Assembly: GCF_003173615.1 (NCBI RefSeq) | Contig: NZ_QGNA01000002.1 | Coordinates: 620,001 to 684,000 of the forward strand | DNA: 64,000 nucleotides | From: Falsiroseomonas bella | GTDB taxonomy: Bacteria > Pseudomonadota > Alphaproteobacteria > Acetobacterales > Acetobacteraceae | Reading direction: 5' to 3' | Part shown: positions 27,342 to 35,724 of the stretch, one piece after another | How the letters are laid out: the number at the start of each line of letters is the position of its first letter | How positions within the stretch are numbered: position 1 is the stretch's first letter | Program-made: the position numbers and the translations under genes | The notes under the pieces: generated by a model | The model's database searches: none | Told to the model about the DNA's origin: nothing | Seen by the model: the letters and a program-made list of their open reading frames with translations, nothing else

Positions 27342-28330
27342 GCGCATTGCTCGAGATCAGCGGCTACCGGCTTGCCTTCGACGGGTTCGAGGGCCGCGCC
27401 CATGTGCTCGACGGCATCGACCTGACGGTGGCCGAAGGCGAGACGGTCGGCATCGTCGGCGAGACCGGCTGCGGCAAGTCCGTGCTCGCGCGTTCCGTCG
27501 CGCGCCTTGTGGACATGCCGCCCGGTTGCGTGCCGGGCGGCGGCATCCGCTTCGCCGGGCAGGATGTCTTCGCCATGGACCAGCGTGGGCTCGCGCGGCT
27601 GCGCGGCCACGGCGTGGCGATGATCTTCCAGGACCCGATGACCTATCTGAACCCGGTCTTCTCGATCGGGTCGCAGATGGTGGACGTGATCCGGGCGCAT
27701 GACCGGGCGGAGGGGAAGCCGAAGCGCGCGCGCGCCGCCGCACGCGACGCCGCGGCGGAACTGTTGGACGCCGTGCGCCTGCCGGATCCCGGCCGCCTGC
27801 TGGACCGCTACCCGCATGAGCTGTCGGGCGGCATGCGGCAGCGCGTGCTGATCGCGATGGCGCTGACGGGCACGCCGCGCCTGCTGGTCGCGGACGAGCC
27901 GACCACGGCGCTGGACGTGACGATCCAGGCGCAGGTCTTGCGCCTGATCGCCGAACTCGTCGCCGCGCGCAGGCTGACGCTGATGCTGATCAGCCATGAT
28001 CTCGGCGTGATCGGCGCGCTCTGCCGGCGCGTCGTCGTGATGTATGCCGGCACGATCGTGGAGGATGGCGCGGCGGATGTGCTGTTCGCGGCACCGCGGC
28101 ATCCCTACACGCGCGGCCTGCTCGCCGCGGTGCCGGACCTGGCGCGGCCCGCGCATCGCGCGCGCCCGATCCCGGGGCATATCCCGAACCTGCTGCAGCC
28201 GCCGCCCGGTTGCCGGTTCCATCCGCGCTGCGAGCTGGCCGTCGGGCGCTGCGTGGCGGAGAAGCCGCCATTGCGGCAGGTCGATGGCCGTCTGGTCGCC
28301 TGCCATCGCGCCGAGGAAGCGGCAGCATGA
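27338..28330 (+). CDS. ABC transporter ATP-binding protein, DppD type
   Basis: The protein is 330 aa. The start is a TTG overlapping the permease stop (TTGA), chosen because the downstream sequence SALLEISGYRLAF is the normal N-terminus and no better start is near. Motifs: Walker A GETGCGKSV, Q-loop MIFQDPMTYLNP, signature LSGGMRQRVLIAMAL, Walker B LLVADEPTTALDV. The C-terminal oligopeptide-transporter extension carries the cysteines C-R-FHPRC-ELA-VGRC that bind an Fe-S cluster in some relatives. It powers the importer together with the next gene. Confidence 0.92.
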   Translation: MSALLEISGYRLAFDGFEGRAHVLDGIDLTVAEGETVGIVGETGCGKSVLARSVARLVDMPPGCVPGGGIRFAGQDVFAMDQRGLARLRGHGVAMIFQDPMTYLNPVFSIGSQMVDVIRAHDRAEGKPKRARAAARDAAAELLDAVRLPDPGRLLDRYPHELSGGMRQRVLIAMALTGTPRLLVADEPTTALDVTIQAQVLRLIAELVAARRLTLMLISHDLGVIGALCRRVVVMYAGTIVEDGAADVLFAAPRHPYTRGLLAAVPDLARPAHRARPIPGHIPNLLQPPPGCRFHPRCELAVGRCVAEKPPLRQVDGRLVACHRAEEAAA

Positions 28331-29268
28331 GCGGCGCGCTGCTCGAGGTGCGGGGCCTCGCCAAGCGCTACGCCCAGAAGGGCGGGAGGGTGCTGCGCGC
28401 GGTGGATGGCGTGGATCTGCGCCTCACTGCAGGAGAATCGCTCGGGCTCGTTGGTGAGTCCGGCTGCGGCAAGTCCACGGTCGCGCGGCTGGTGCTGCGG
28501 TTGATCCCGCCGAGCGGTGGCGAGATCCGCTTCCAGGGCCGCGACATCGCTTCGCTCGGAGAGGATGCGCTGCGTCCGCTGCGGCGCGACATGCAGATCA
28601 TCTTCCAGAATCCGCATTCCGCGCTGAACCCGCGCCGCACCGTCTTCGCCTCGGTGGCGGAGCCGCTGGTCGTGCAGGGTACCAGCCGTGGCACCGAGGC
28701 CCAGGCGCGCGTGACGGAACTGCTGCGCCAGGTGGGGCTGCCGGAAAGCTTCCTCTGGCGCTTCCCGCATGAGCTGTCCGGCGGGCAGAAGCAGCGCGTC
28801 TGCATCGCGCGCGCGCTTGCCCTGGCGCCGAAGCTGCTGGTGCTGGATGAGCCGACGAGCGCGCTGGATGTCTCCGTGCAGGCGCAGATCCTGGACTTCC
28901 TGCAGGAGCTGCGCGGCAGCCTCGGCCTCACCTACCTGTTCATCAGCCACAACCTGGCAGTGGTGCGGCAGGTCTGCGACCGCGTCGCGGTGATGTATCT
29001 CGGCCGCATCGTGGAGGAAGGCCCGGTGGAGACGATCTTCGCCGCGCCGCGGCATCCCTATACCCGCGCGCTGATCGGCTCCGTGCTGCCGCCGCGGCCG
29101 TCGTGCCTGCCGGAGGCCGCGCTTGCCGGCGACGTGCCGAATGCAGCCGAGATTCCGCCGGGCTGCCGCTTCGCGCCCCGCTGCCCGATCCGGATGGAGC
29201 GCTGCCTGGGCGACGATCCGGCGCTGGCGGGCGACGGATCGCACCGCGTCGCCTGCTGGGCGGCGTGA
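28327..29268 (+). CDS. ABC transporter ATP-binding protein, DppF type
   Basis: The protein is 313 aa from the ATG in the ATGA overlap at 28327. Motifs: Walker A GESGCGKST, Q-loop IIFQNPHSALNPRRTV, signature LSGGQKQRVCIARAL, Walker B LLVLDEPTSALDV, followed by the C-terminal CRFAPRCPIRMERC oligopeptide-transporter extension. It is the second ATPase of the first dipeptide-type importer. The AroM-family gene follows 17 bases later. Confidence 0.93.
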   Translation: MSGALLEVRGLAKRYAQKGGRVLRAVDGVDLRLTAGESLGLVGESGCGKSTVARLVLRLIPPSGGEIRFQGRDIASLGEDALRPLRRDMQIIFQNPHSALNPRRTVFASVAEPLVVQGTSRGTEAQARVTELLRQVGLPESFLWRFPHELSGGQKQRVCIARALALAPKLLVLDEPTSALDVSVQAQILDFLQELRGSLGLTYLFISHNLAVVRQVCDRVAVMYLGRIVEEGPVETIFAAPRHPYTRALIGSVLPPRPSCLPEAALAGDVPNAAEIPPGCRFAPRCPIRMERCLGDDPALAGDGSHRVACWAA

Positions 29269-29285
29269 GGAAGGGGGAGGCGCGC

Positions 29286-29939
29286 ATGCTGCAGGTGCTC
29301 GTCATCGGCCAGGCACCGCGCCCGGAACTCGCGGCGGAGATCGAGGCCGCCATCCCTGGCGTGCCGATCCGCATGGGCGGTGCGCTGGATGGCCTGACGC
29401 GCGACGAGATCGCGGCGCTTGCGCCGCATGAAGGCGCCGACACGCTGTTCACCGTGCTGCCCGGCGGCGAGGCGGTCACCGTCTCCAAGGCGGCCGTCAC
29501 GCGCCGCCTCCGCGCAAGGCTCGCCGCTGCGGATGGGCCCGTGCTGCTGGCCTGCACCGGGCATTTCGACGGCCTGCCTGCGCGCCCGGGCCTGGTGCAG
29601 CCTTCCGCCGTTCTGGATGCGCTGGCCGCCGCGCTGCTGCCGCGCGGGCGGCTCGGCCTCTTCCTGCCGCTGCCCGAGCAGGAGGAGGCTTTCGGGGATG
29701 CGCGCTGTCGCGACGGGTTGGAGGTGACGACGGTTGCGCTGAGGCCGTATTCCGACGACGCGGCGCGCTGTGCGGCGGCCGAGCGCATGGCGGCTGCACG
29801 GCCTGACCTCGTCCTGCTGGACTGCATGTCCTACACGCGGCGGGACAAGGCTGTGGCGTGCGCGGCGCTGGCCTGCCCGGTCCTGCTGTCCATCGCCGTC
29901 GCCGCCCGGGCCGCGGCCTCGCTGCTGTCGGAAGGCTGA
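29286..29939 (+). CDS. AroM family protein
   Basis: The protein is 217 aa. The ATG at 29286 follows GGGGGAGG; a GTG at 29265 overlapping the upstream stop is an alternative. It begins LQVLVIGQAPRPELAAEIEA, has GPVLLACTGHFDGLPARPGLVQP and ends with LLDCMSYTRRDKA, all AroM hallmarks; the fold is related to Asp/Glu racemases. E. coli AroM has no confirmed activity despite its name. Its position at the end of a peptide importer and near hydantoinase genes suggests a role in racemising or processing an imported amino-acid derivative. Confidence 0.85.
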   Translation: MLQVLVIGQAPRPELAAEIEAAIPGVPIRMGGALDGLTRDEIAALAPHEGADTLFTVLPGGEAVTVSKAAVTRRLRARLAAADGPVLLACTGHFDGLPARPGLVQPSAVLDALAAALLPRGRLGLFLPLPEQEEAFGDARCRDGLEVTTVALRPYSDDAARCAAAERMAAARPDLVLLDCMSYTRRDKAVACAALACPVLLSIAVAARAAASLLSEG

Positions 29940-29982
29940 GCGCGCCGGCGGGCCGACGGGGTCCGCCGACGATCAGACATTG

Positions 29983-29995
29983 TGCAAATCTTGCA
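29983..29995. promoter_or_regulatory. Small palindrome in the AT-richest spacer (possible operator)
   Basis: TGCAA and TTGCA form perfect 5-base arms around ATC, within an unusually AT-rich run (29978-30005) 128 bases before the second peptide receptor gene. TTGTGC at 29980 could be a -35 element. The location at the start of a new operon makes an operator plausible; the responsible regulator is not in the window. Confidence 0.35.
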
Positions 29996-30122
29996 TATCG
30001 TTTAGGCGGAATCGTCCTGCATGGGACCTCGGCTGCTGCCGGTCCAGTGCGGCACAAAGCTTGCTGTGGGAGCGCGGCTGCACTCCTCGGGAGGGCGCCG
30101 GAACGGAACTGGAGAGAACACA

Positions 30123-31772
30123 ATGAAAAGAACGGGTCTGCGCGCGCTACTGCTCGGCGTGGTCGCGCTCGCCGGCGTTGTGGGCACCGCGGCGGCACAG
30201 GAGCGTGTGCTGCGCATCGGCATGACGGCGGCGGACATCCCCCGCACGCTCGGCCAGCCGGACCAGGGCTTCGAGGGGAACCGCTTCACCGGCATCCCGC
30301 TCTATGACGCGCTGACCCATTGGGACCTCTCGAAGGCGGACCAGGCCTCGGTGGTCATCCCTGGCCTCGCCACGGAATGGGCAGTGGATGCGAACGACCG
30401 GACCAAGTGGGTGTTCCGCCTGCGCCCCGGCGTGCGCTTCCATGACGGCAGCCCGTTCAACGCGGCGGCCGTGGTGTGGAACGTCCAGAAGGTGTTGGAC
30501 CAGAACGCGCCGCATTTCGACCAGAGCCAGGTCGGCGTCACCGTCAGCCGGATGCCCACGCTGCGCAGCGCGCGCGCGATCGACGAGCTGACGGTGGAGC
30601 TCACCACTTCCGAGCCCGACAGCTTCCTGCCGATCAACCTGACCAACCTGTTCATGGCCTCGCCCGCGCATTGGCAGGCGAAGTTCAACGCCGTGCCCGC
30701 CAGCGTGACGGATCCCCGCGCGCGCGCGCAGCAGGCCTGGGCCGCCTTCGCGGCCGATCCCTCCGGCACCGGGCCGTTCCGCGGCGCCCGCTTCGTGCCG
30801 CGCGAGCGCTTCGAGATGACGGCGAACCGCGACTACTGGGACGCCGCCCGCCGCCCGCAGATCGACCGCGTGGTGCTGCTGCCGATCCCTGAGGCGAATG
30901 CGCGCACCGCCGCGCTGCTCGGCAACCAGGTGGACTGGATCGAGGCGCCGGCGCCGGACGCCGTGCCGCAGATCACACGCCGCGGCTTCGTCATGTACCA
31001 GAACGCCCAGCCGCATGTCTGGCCGTGGCAGTTCTCCTTCGTGGAAGGCTCGCCCTGGCTTGATCGGCGCGTCCGCCACGCCGCCAATCTCTGCGTCAAC
31101 CGCGAGGAGATGAAGCAGCTCCTCGGCGGGCTGATGGAGACCCCGCGCGGCTCCGTGCCGCCGGGCCATCCCTGGTGGGGCAACCCGTCCTTCAACATCC
31201 GCTACGACCTGCCCGAGGCGCAGCGCCTGATGCGTGAAGCCGGCCATTCGCCGCAGCGGCTGCTGCAGGTGCGTGTGCTGACCTCGGCCTCCGGCTCGGG
31301 CCAGATGCAGCCTGTTGTGATGAACGAGTTCCTCCAGCAGGCGCTGCGTGAGTGCTACTTCGACGTGCAGCTGGAAGTGGGCGAGTGGAACGCCGTCTTC
31401 ACCAACTGGCGCGAGGGCGCGCGGCATCCGAACGCCCGCGGCGCGAACGCGATCAACGTCACCTTCGCCACGATGGACCCGTTCTTCGCCATGGTGCGCT
31501 TCGTCTCCTCCGCGACGCAGCCGCCGGTGTCGAACAACTGGGGCCATTTCGTGAACCCCGAGTTTGACCAGCTGATCGCCGCGGCGCGCACCACCTTCGA
31601 CGCGGCCGGCCGCGACGCGGCACTCGCGCGCCTGCATGCCCGGATCGTGGAGGAGGCGCCGTTCCTCTGGGTCGCGCATGACGTCGGCCCCCGCGCGATG
31701 AGTGCACGGGTCAAGGGCGTGGTGCAGCCGCGTTCCTGGTTCATCGACATCGCGACGATGCGCATCGAGTAA
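30123..31772 (+). CDS. Peptide-type ABC transporter substrate-binding protein (second system)
   Basis: The protein is 549 aa. GGAGAG precedes the ATG, and the signal peptide LRALLLGVVALAGVVGTAAAQ has an Ala-rich cleavage site. SBP family 5 order is canonical: RIGMTAADIPRTLGQPDQGF, LRPGVRFHDGSPFNAAAV near residue 105, GTGPFRGARFVPRERF and a C-terminal lobe with LREC-YFDVQLEVGEWNAVF. It begins the second complete importer (30123-35637), separated from the AroM gene by 183 bases containing a likely promoter. Ligand unknown. Confidence 0.93.
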   Translation: MKRTGLRALLLGVVALAGVVGTAAAQERVLRIGMTAADIPRTLGQPDQGFEGNRFTGIPLYDALTHWDLSKADQASVVIPGLATEWAVDANDRTKWVFRLRPGVRFHDGSPFNAAAVVWNVQKVLDQNAPHFDQSQVGVTVSRMPTLRSARAIDELTVELTTSEPDSFLPINLTNLFMASPAHWQAKFNAVPASVTDPRARAQQAWAAFAADPSGTGPFRGARFVPRERFEMTANRDYWDAARRPQIDRVVLLPIPEANARTAALLGNQVDWIEAPAPDAVPQITRRGFVMYQNAQPHVWPWQFSFVEGSPWLDRRVRHAANLCVNREEMKQLLGGLMETPRGSVPPGHPWWGNPSFNIRYDLPEAQRLMREAGHSPQRLLQVRVLTSASGSGQMQPVVMNEFLQQALRECYFDVQLEVGEWNAVFTNWREGARHPNARGANAINVTFATMDPFFAMVRFVSSATQPPVSNNWGHFVNPEFDQLIAAARTTFDAAGRDAALARLHARIVEEAPFLWVAHDVGPRAMSARVKGVVQPRSWFIDIATMRIE

Positions 31773-31815
31773 GGGAGCCGGGGCGCGTCATGATCACGGC
31801 GCGCCCCTTCCACGC

Positions 31816-32769
31816 ATGACCCTGTTCCTTCTGCGGCGGCTGCTCTACGCGCTGCCCATCGTCCTTGGCGTCTCGCTGGTCTGCTTCGCGCTGGTGCATA
31901 TCGCGCCGGGCGATCCGCTGATCTCCGTGCTGCCGCCCGACGCAACGGATGAAGTCCGCGCGCGCATGATGGCGGCCTATGGCTTCGACCGGCCCTATCA
32001 CGAGCAGTTCCTGCTCTGGGCCTGGCGTGCGCTGCACGGCGATCTCGGTATGTCCATCGCCACCGCGCGGCCCGTGGCGTCGGAAGTGATCCGTGCCGTG
32101 GGCAACACGCTGATCCTCGCCGTGGCGGCGACCGTGATCGGCTTCGCCTTCGGCCTGCTGTTCGGCGTCGTCGCCGGCTATTTCCGCGATTCCTGGATCG
32201 ACAAGGCGGCGTCGACGCTCGCGGTGGTGGGTGTCTCGGTGCCGCATTACTGGCTCGGCATGGTGCTGGTGATCATCTTCTCCTCCGAGCTCGGCTGGCT
32301 GCCAGCCACCGGCATGGGGCCCTCGGGCTCCTCGGGCTGGGTGCCGGATCTCGAGCACCTGAAGCACCTGGCGCTGCCGGCGCTGACGATGAGCGTGATC
32401 CCGATGGGCATCGTCGCGCGCACCACGCGCGCGCTGGTGGCCGAGATCCTCAGCCAGGATTTCGTCGGCGCGCTGCGCGCCAAGGGCCTCTCGGAAGGCG
32501 GCGTGTTCCGGCACGTGGTGAAGAACGCCGCGCCGACCGCGATCGCGGTGATGGGGCTGCAGCTCGGCTACCTGCTCGGTGGCTCGATCCTGATCGAGAC
32601 GGTCTTCTCATGGCCCGGCACGGGCTTCCTTCTCAACAACGCGATCTTTCAGCGCGACCTGCCGCTGCTGCAGGGCACTATCCTGGTGCTGGCGCTGTTC
32701 TTCGTGGTGCTCAACCTGGTGGTGGATGTGGTGCAGACGCTTCTCGATCCGCGGATCCAGCGGGCATGA
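31816..32769 (+). CDS. ABC transporter permease, DppB type (second system)
   Basis: The protein is 317 aa, from the ATG before TLFLLRRLLYALPIVLGVSL. It shows the DppB pattern HIAPGDPLISVLPPDATDE, the EAA-type loop QDFVGALRAKGLSEGGVFRH and a C-terminal LNLVVDVVQTLLDPRIQ. It forms the pore with the next permease, which begins inside its stop codon region (ATGA). Confidence 0.93.
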   Translation: MTLFLLRRLLYALPIVLGVSLVCFALVHIAPGDPLISVLPPDATDEVRARMMAAYGFDRPYHEQFLLWAWRALHGDLGMSIATARPVASEVIRAVGNTLILAVAATVIGFAFGLLFGVVAGYFRDSWIDKAASTLAVVGVSVPHYWLGMVLVIIFSSELGWLPATGMGPSGSSGWVPDLEHLKHLALPALTMSVIPMGIVARTTRALVAEILSQDFVGALRAKGLSEGGVFRHVVKNAAPTAIAVMGLQLGYLLGGSILIETVFSWPGTGFLLNNAIFQRDLPLLQGTILVLALFFVVLNLVVDVVQTLLDPRIQRA

Positions 32770-33653
32770 GCGTCCTGACATCCGCTCGCCCTCAGGTGGT
32801 CGCCATTGAGGCTTCGGAGGGCTACTGGCGCTCCGTGCTCCGGCGCTTCCTGAAGGACAAGGTCGCGGTCGCGGCCGCGATCGTGGTCCTCGCCATCGTC
32901 CTGGCGGCGCTGTTCGCTCATTGGATCGCGCCGATGGACCCCTATGCGGGCCGCACCTTCCGCCGGCTGCGCCCGATCGGCACGGAGGGCTTCCCGCTCG
33001 GCACGGATGAGCTCGGCCGCGACATGCTCTCGCGCCTGATCGTCGGCGCGCGCATGTCGCTGCTGATGGGCGTGACGCCGGTGCTGATCGCCTTCGGCAT
33101 CGGCTCCGTCCTCGGCATTGCCGCGGGCTTCATCGGCGGCTGGTTCAACACCGCGGTGATGCGCACGGTGGACGTGTTCTATGCCTTCCCCTCCGTGCTG
33201 CTCGCCGTCGCGCTTTCCGGCGCGCTGGGGGCGGGGCTCGGCAATGCGATGCTCTCCCTGACCATCGTCTTCATCCCGCCCATCGTGCGGGTCGCGGAGG
33301 CGGTGACCACGCAGGTGCGGGCGCGCGACTACGTCGAAGCCGCGCGCGCGTCCGGCGCATCCGCGCTGACCATCGTGCGGGTGCATGTTCTGGGCAACGT
33401 GCTGGGACCGATCTTTGTCTACGCCACCAGCCTGATCTCGGTCTCGATGATCCTGGCCTCGGGCCTGTCCTTCCTTGGCCTCGGCGTACGCCCGCCGGAG
33501 CCGGAATGGGGGCTGATGCTGAACACGCTGCGCACGGCGATCTACGTCCAGCCCTGGGTCGCGGCGCTGCCGGGCCTCTGCATCTTCGTCACCTCCATAG
33601 CCTTCAACATGTTCTCGGACGGCCTGCGCTCGGCCATGGACGTCAAGGCATGA
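32766..33653 (+). CDS. ABC transporter permease, DppC type (second system)
   Basis: The protein is 295 aa. After a cytoplasmic N-terminus (YWRSVLRRFLKDKVAVAAA) come about six helices with the DppC motifs FPLGTDELGRDMLSRL, the EAA loop RDYVEAARASGASALTI and SGLSFLGLGVRPPEPEWG. Both ends overlap neighbours by 4 bases. It partners the DppB-type protein just upstream. Confidence 0.93.
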   Translation: MSVLTSARPQVVAIEASEGYWRSVLRRFLKDKVAVAAAIVVLAIVLAALFAHWIAPMDPYAGRTFRRLRPIGTEGFPLGTDELGRDMLSRLIVGARMSLLMGVTPVLIAFGIGSVLGIAAGFIGGWFNTAVMRTVDVFYAFPSVLLAVALSGALGAGLGNAMLSLTIVFIPPIVRVAEAVTTQVRARDYVEAARASGASALTIVRVHVLGNVLGPIFVYATSLISVSMILASGLSFLGLGVRPPEPEWGLMLNTLRTAIYVQPWVAALPGLCIFVTSIAFNMFSDGLRSAMDVKA

Positions 33654-34657
33654 CCTCGCCGGCGACTCCCCTGATCTCCGTCACCGGGCTGGCCAGGCAC
33701 TTCGCCGTCCGCCGCGACCTGCTCGGCCGCCCGATCGCCGTGGTGCGTGCGGTGGACGGCGTGGACTTCACCGTCCGCAAGGGCGAGACGCTCGGCATCG
33801 TCGGCGAGAGCGGCTGCGGCAAGTCCACCACCGCCCGCCTGATGCTGAAGCTGATCGAGCCGGATGCCGGCGAGATCGTCTTCGACGGCGCCGAGGTGGG
33901 CGGGCGCGACCTGCCGCTCAAGGAGTTCCGACGCCAGGCGCAGATCGTCTTCCAGGACAGCTACGCCTCGCTGAACCCGCGCCTGACTATCGAGGCCTCG
34001 ATCGCCTTCGGACCGCAGGTGCACGGGCTTCCGGCGCGGCAGGCGGTGGAGCGTGCGCGCGCGCTGCTCGCCCGCGTGGGCCTCGAGCCCGCGCGCTTCG
34101 CCGGCCGCTACCCGCATGAGCTGTCCGGCGGCCAGCGCCAGCGCGTGAACATCGCTCGCGCCCTGGCCTTCGAGCCTCGGCTGCTGGTGCTGGACGAGGC
34201 CGTCTCCGCCCTCGACAAGTCCATCGAGGCACAGGTGCTGAACCTGCTCGTGGACCTCAAGGAGGAGTTCGGGCTGACCTATGTCTTCATCAGCCACGAC
34301 CTGAACGTGGTGCGCTTCATGTCGGACCGCGTGATGGTGATGTATCTCGGCAAGGTGGCGGAGATCGGGCCGGCGGATGCCGTCTTCGCCACGCCGCGCC
34401 ACCCCTATGCCGGCGCGCTGCTGCGCTCCATGCCGTCGATGGATCCGGACAACCGGACGGAGGAGGCGCCGATCAGCGGCGATCCGCCGAGCCCGATCAA
34501 CCCGCCGCCAGGCTGCCGCTTCCACACGCGTTGCAGCCTTGCGGAGCCGGTGTGCGCGCAGCGCGCGCCGGTGCTTGGCGGTGGCGATCACGGCGTGGCG
34601 TGCCTGATGCACGAAGCCGGCTCCGGCCATTCGCGCGCCGTGGGAGCGGCGGCATGA
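33650..34657 (+). CDS. ABC transporter ATP-binding protein, DppF type (second system)
   Basis: The protein is 335 aa from the ATGA overlap. Motifs: Walker A GESGCGKST, Q-loop IVFQDSYASLNPRLT, signature LSGGQRQRVNIARAL, Walker B LLVLDEAVSALDK and the CRFHTRCSLAEPVC C-terminal extension. The Walker B reads DEAVSALD instead of the more common DEPTSALD, a substitution often seen in DppF-type subunits. Gene order here is F before D, opposite to the first system. Confidence 0.93.
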   Translation: MTSPATPLISVTGLARHFAVRRDLLGRPIAVVRAVDGVDFTVRKGETLGIVGESGCGKSTTARLMLKLIEPDAGEIVFDGAEVGGRDLPLKEFRRQAQIVFQDSYASLNPRLTIEASIAFGPQVHGLPARQAVERARALLARVGLEPARFAGRYPHELSGGQRQRVNIARALAFEPRLLVLDEAVSALDKSIEAQVLNLLVDLKEEFGLTYVFISHDLNVVRFMSDRVMVMYLGKVAEIGPADAVFATPRHPYAGALLRSMPSMDPDNRTEEAPISGDPPSPINPPPGCRFHTRCSLAEPVCAQRAPVLGGGDHGVACLMHEAGSGHSRAVGAAA

Positions 34658-35637
34658 GCGCGGTCGAGCTGCAAGGCCTGAATGTGACTTTCACCGGCGG
34701 CACGAAGCCCGTTCGCGCCGTACGGGGCGTGGACCTTGGCGTGGATCGCGGCGAGACGGTCGCGCTGCTCGGCGAGTCCGGCTCGGGCAAGTCCGTCACG
34801 CTGCGCGCCTTGCTGCGCCTGAACCCGGAGCGGAAGTCCAGGATCGAGGGCAGCATCCGCGTCGCGGGCCAGGACGTGATGGCGCTGCGTGGCCGGGCGC
34901 TGGAGGACTTCCGGGGCAAGGTCGCCTCGATGATCTTCCAGGAACCCTCGCTCGCGCTCGATCCCGTCTATACGCTCGGCGCGCAGATCGCCGAGACGGT
35001 GGTGAAGCACGAAGGCGGCTCGCGGGCGGCGGGCTGGGCGCGTGCGCTCGAATTGTTCCGCCGCGTGCGCATCCCGGAGCCGGAGCGGCGGCTGAACGCA
35101 TATCCGCACGAGATGTCGGGTGGGATGCGGCAGCGCGCGATGATCGCGCTCGCGCTCGCCTGCAGGCCGCAGGTTCTGCTTGCGGACGAGCCAACCACCG
35201 CGCTGGACGCGACGGTGCAGATCCAGGTGCTGCTGCTGCTGCGCGAGCTGCAGCGGGAGTTCGGCCTGGCCACTATCTTCGTCACCCACGACATCGGCGT
35301 TGCGGTGGAGGTCGCGGACCGCATCGCCGTGATGTATGCCGGCCGCATCGTGGAGACCGGGCCGGTGCGCGAGATCATCCGCAACCCGCGCCACCCCTAT
35401 ACGATAGGCCTGCTGCGCGCGCGCATGGGCCATGAGCAGAGGCGCGGCGCGAGGCTCGAGGCGATCCCCGGTGCGCCGCCCGATCTCTCCGCGCTGCCGC
35501 CGGGCTGCGCCTTCGCCCCGCGCTGCCGCTTCGCCGAGCCGGTCTGCTCGGTGCAGGACCCGGCGGAGGAAGCCGTGGCGCCGCAGCATCTGGTTCGCTG
35601 CCTGCGCAGCGCGGCGACGCTCGCCCCGGCCGGCTGA
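34654..35637 (+). CDS. ABC transporter ATP-binding protein, DppD type (second system)
   Basis: The protein is 327 aa from the ATGA overlap. Motifs: Walker A GESGSGKSV, Q-loop MIFQEPSLALDPVYT, signature MSGGMRQRAMIALAL, Walker B VLLADEPTTALDA, and a C-terminal CAFAPRCRFAEPVC extension. It ends the second importer; an 87-base spacer containing an inverted repeat separates it from the amidohydrolase. Confidence 0.93.
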   Translation: MSAVELQGLNVTFTGGTKPVRAVRGVDLGVDRGETVALLGESGSGKSVTLRALLRLNPERKSRIEGSIRVAGQDVMALRGRALEDFRGKVASMIFQEPSLALDPVYTLGAQIAETVVKHEGGSRAAGWARALELFRRVRIPEPERRLNAYPHEMSGGMRQRAMIALALACRPQVLLADEPTTALDATVQIQVLLLLRELQREFGLATIFVTHDIGVAVEVADRIAVMYAGRIVETGPVREIIRNPRHPYTIGLLRARMGHEQRRGARLEAIPGAPPDLSALPPGCAFAPRCRFAEPVCSVQDPAEEAVAPQHLVRCLRSAATLAPAG

Positions 35638-35660
35638 CCGCCACCTCGTCTTGCTCCGCG

Positions 35661-35696
35661 CTGCGCCGGGGTGCGTAATGCCGCCCTCCGGCGCAG
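35661..35696. terminator. Inverted repeat between importer operon and amidohydrolase
   Basis: CTGCGCCGG (35661-35669) and CCGGCGCAG (35688-35696) are perfect 9-base complements around an 18-base loop, between the last ATPase stop and the amidohydrolase start 29 bases further on. No T-run follows. It could attenuate or partly terminate readthrough into the amidohydrolase gene. Confidence 0.35.
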
Positions 35697-35724
35697 TGCC
35701 GCGCTGTTTCGACGGGGCGATGCC

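Noticed and set aside
33650-34657. DEAVSALD instead of DEPTSALD in a DppF-type ATPase as a sign of inactivity
   Set aside because: The catalytic Asp-Glu remains, and this variant occurs in working DppF-type subunits.
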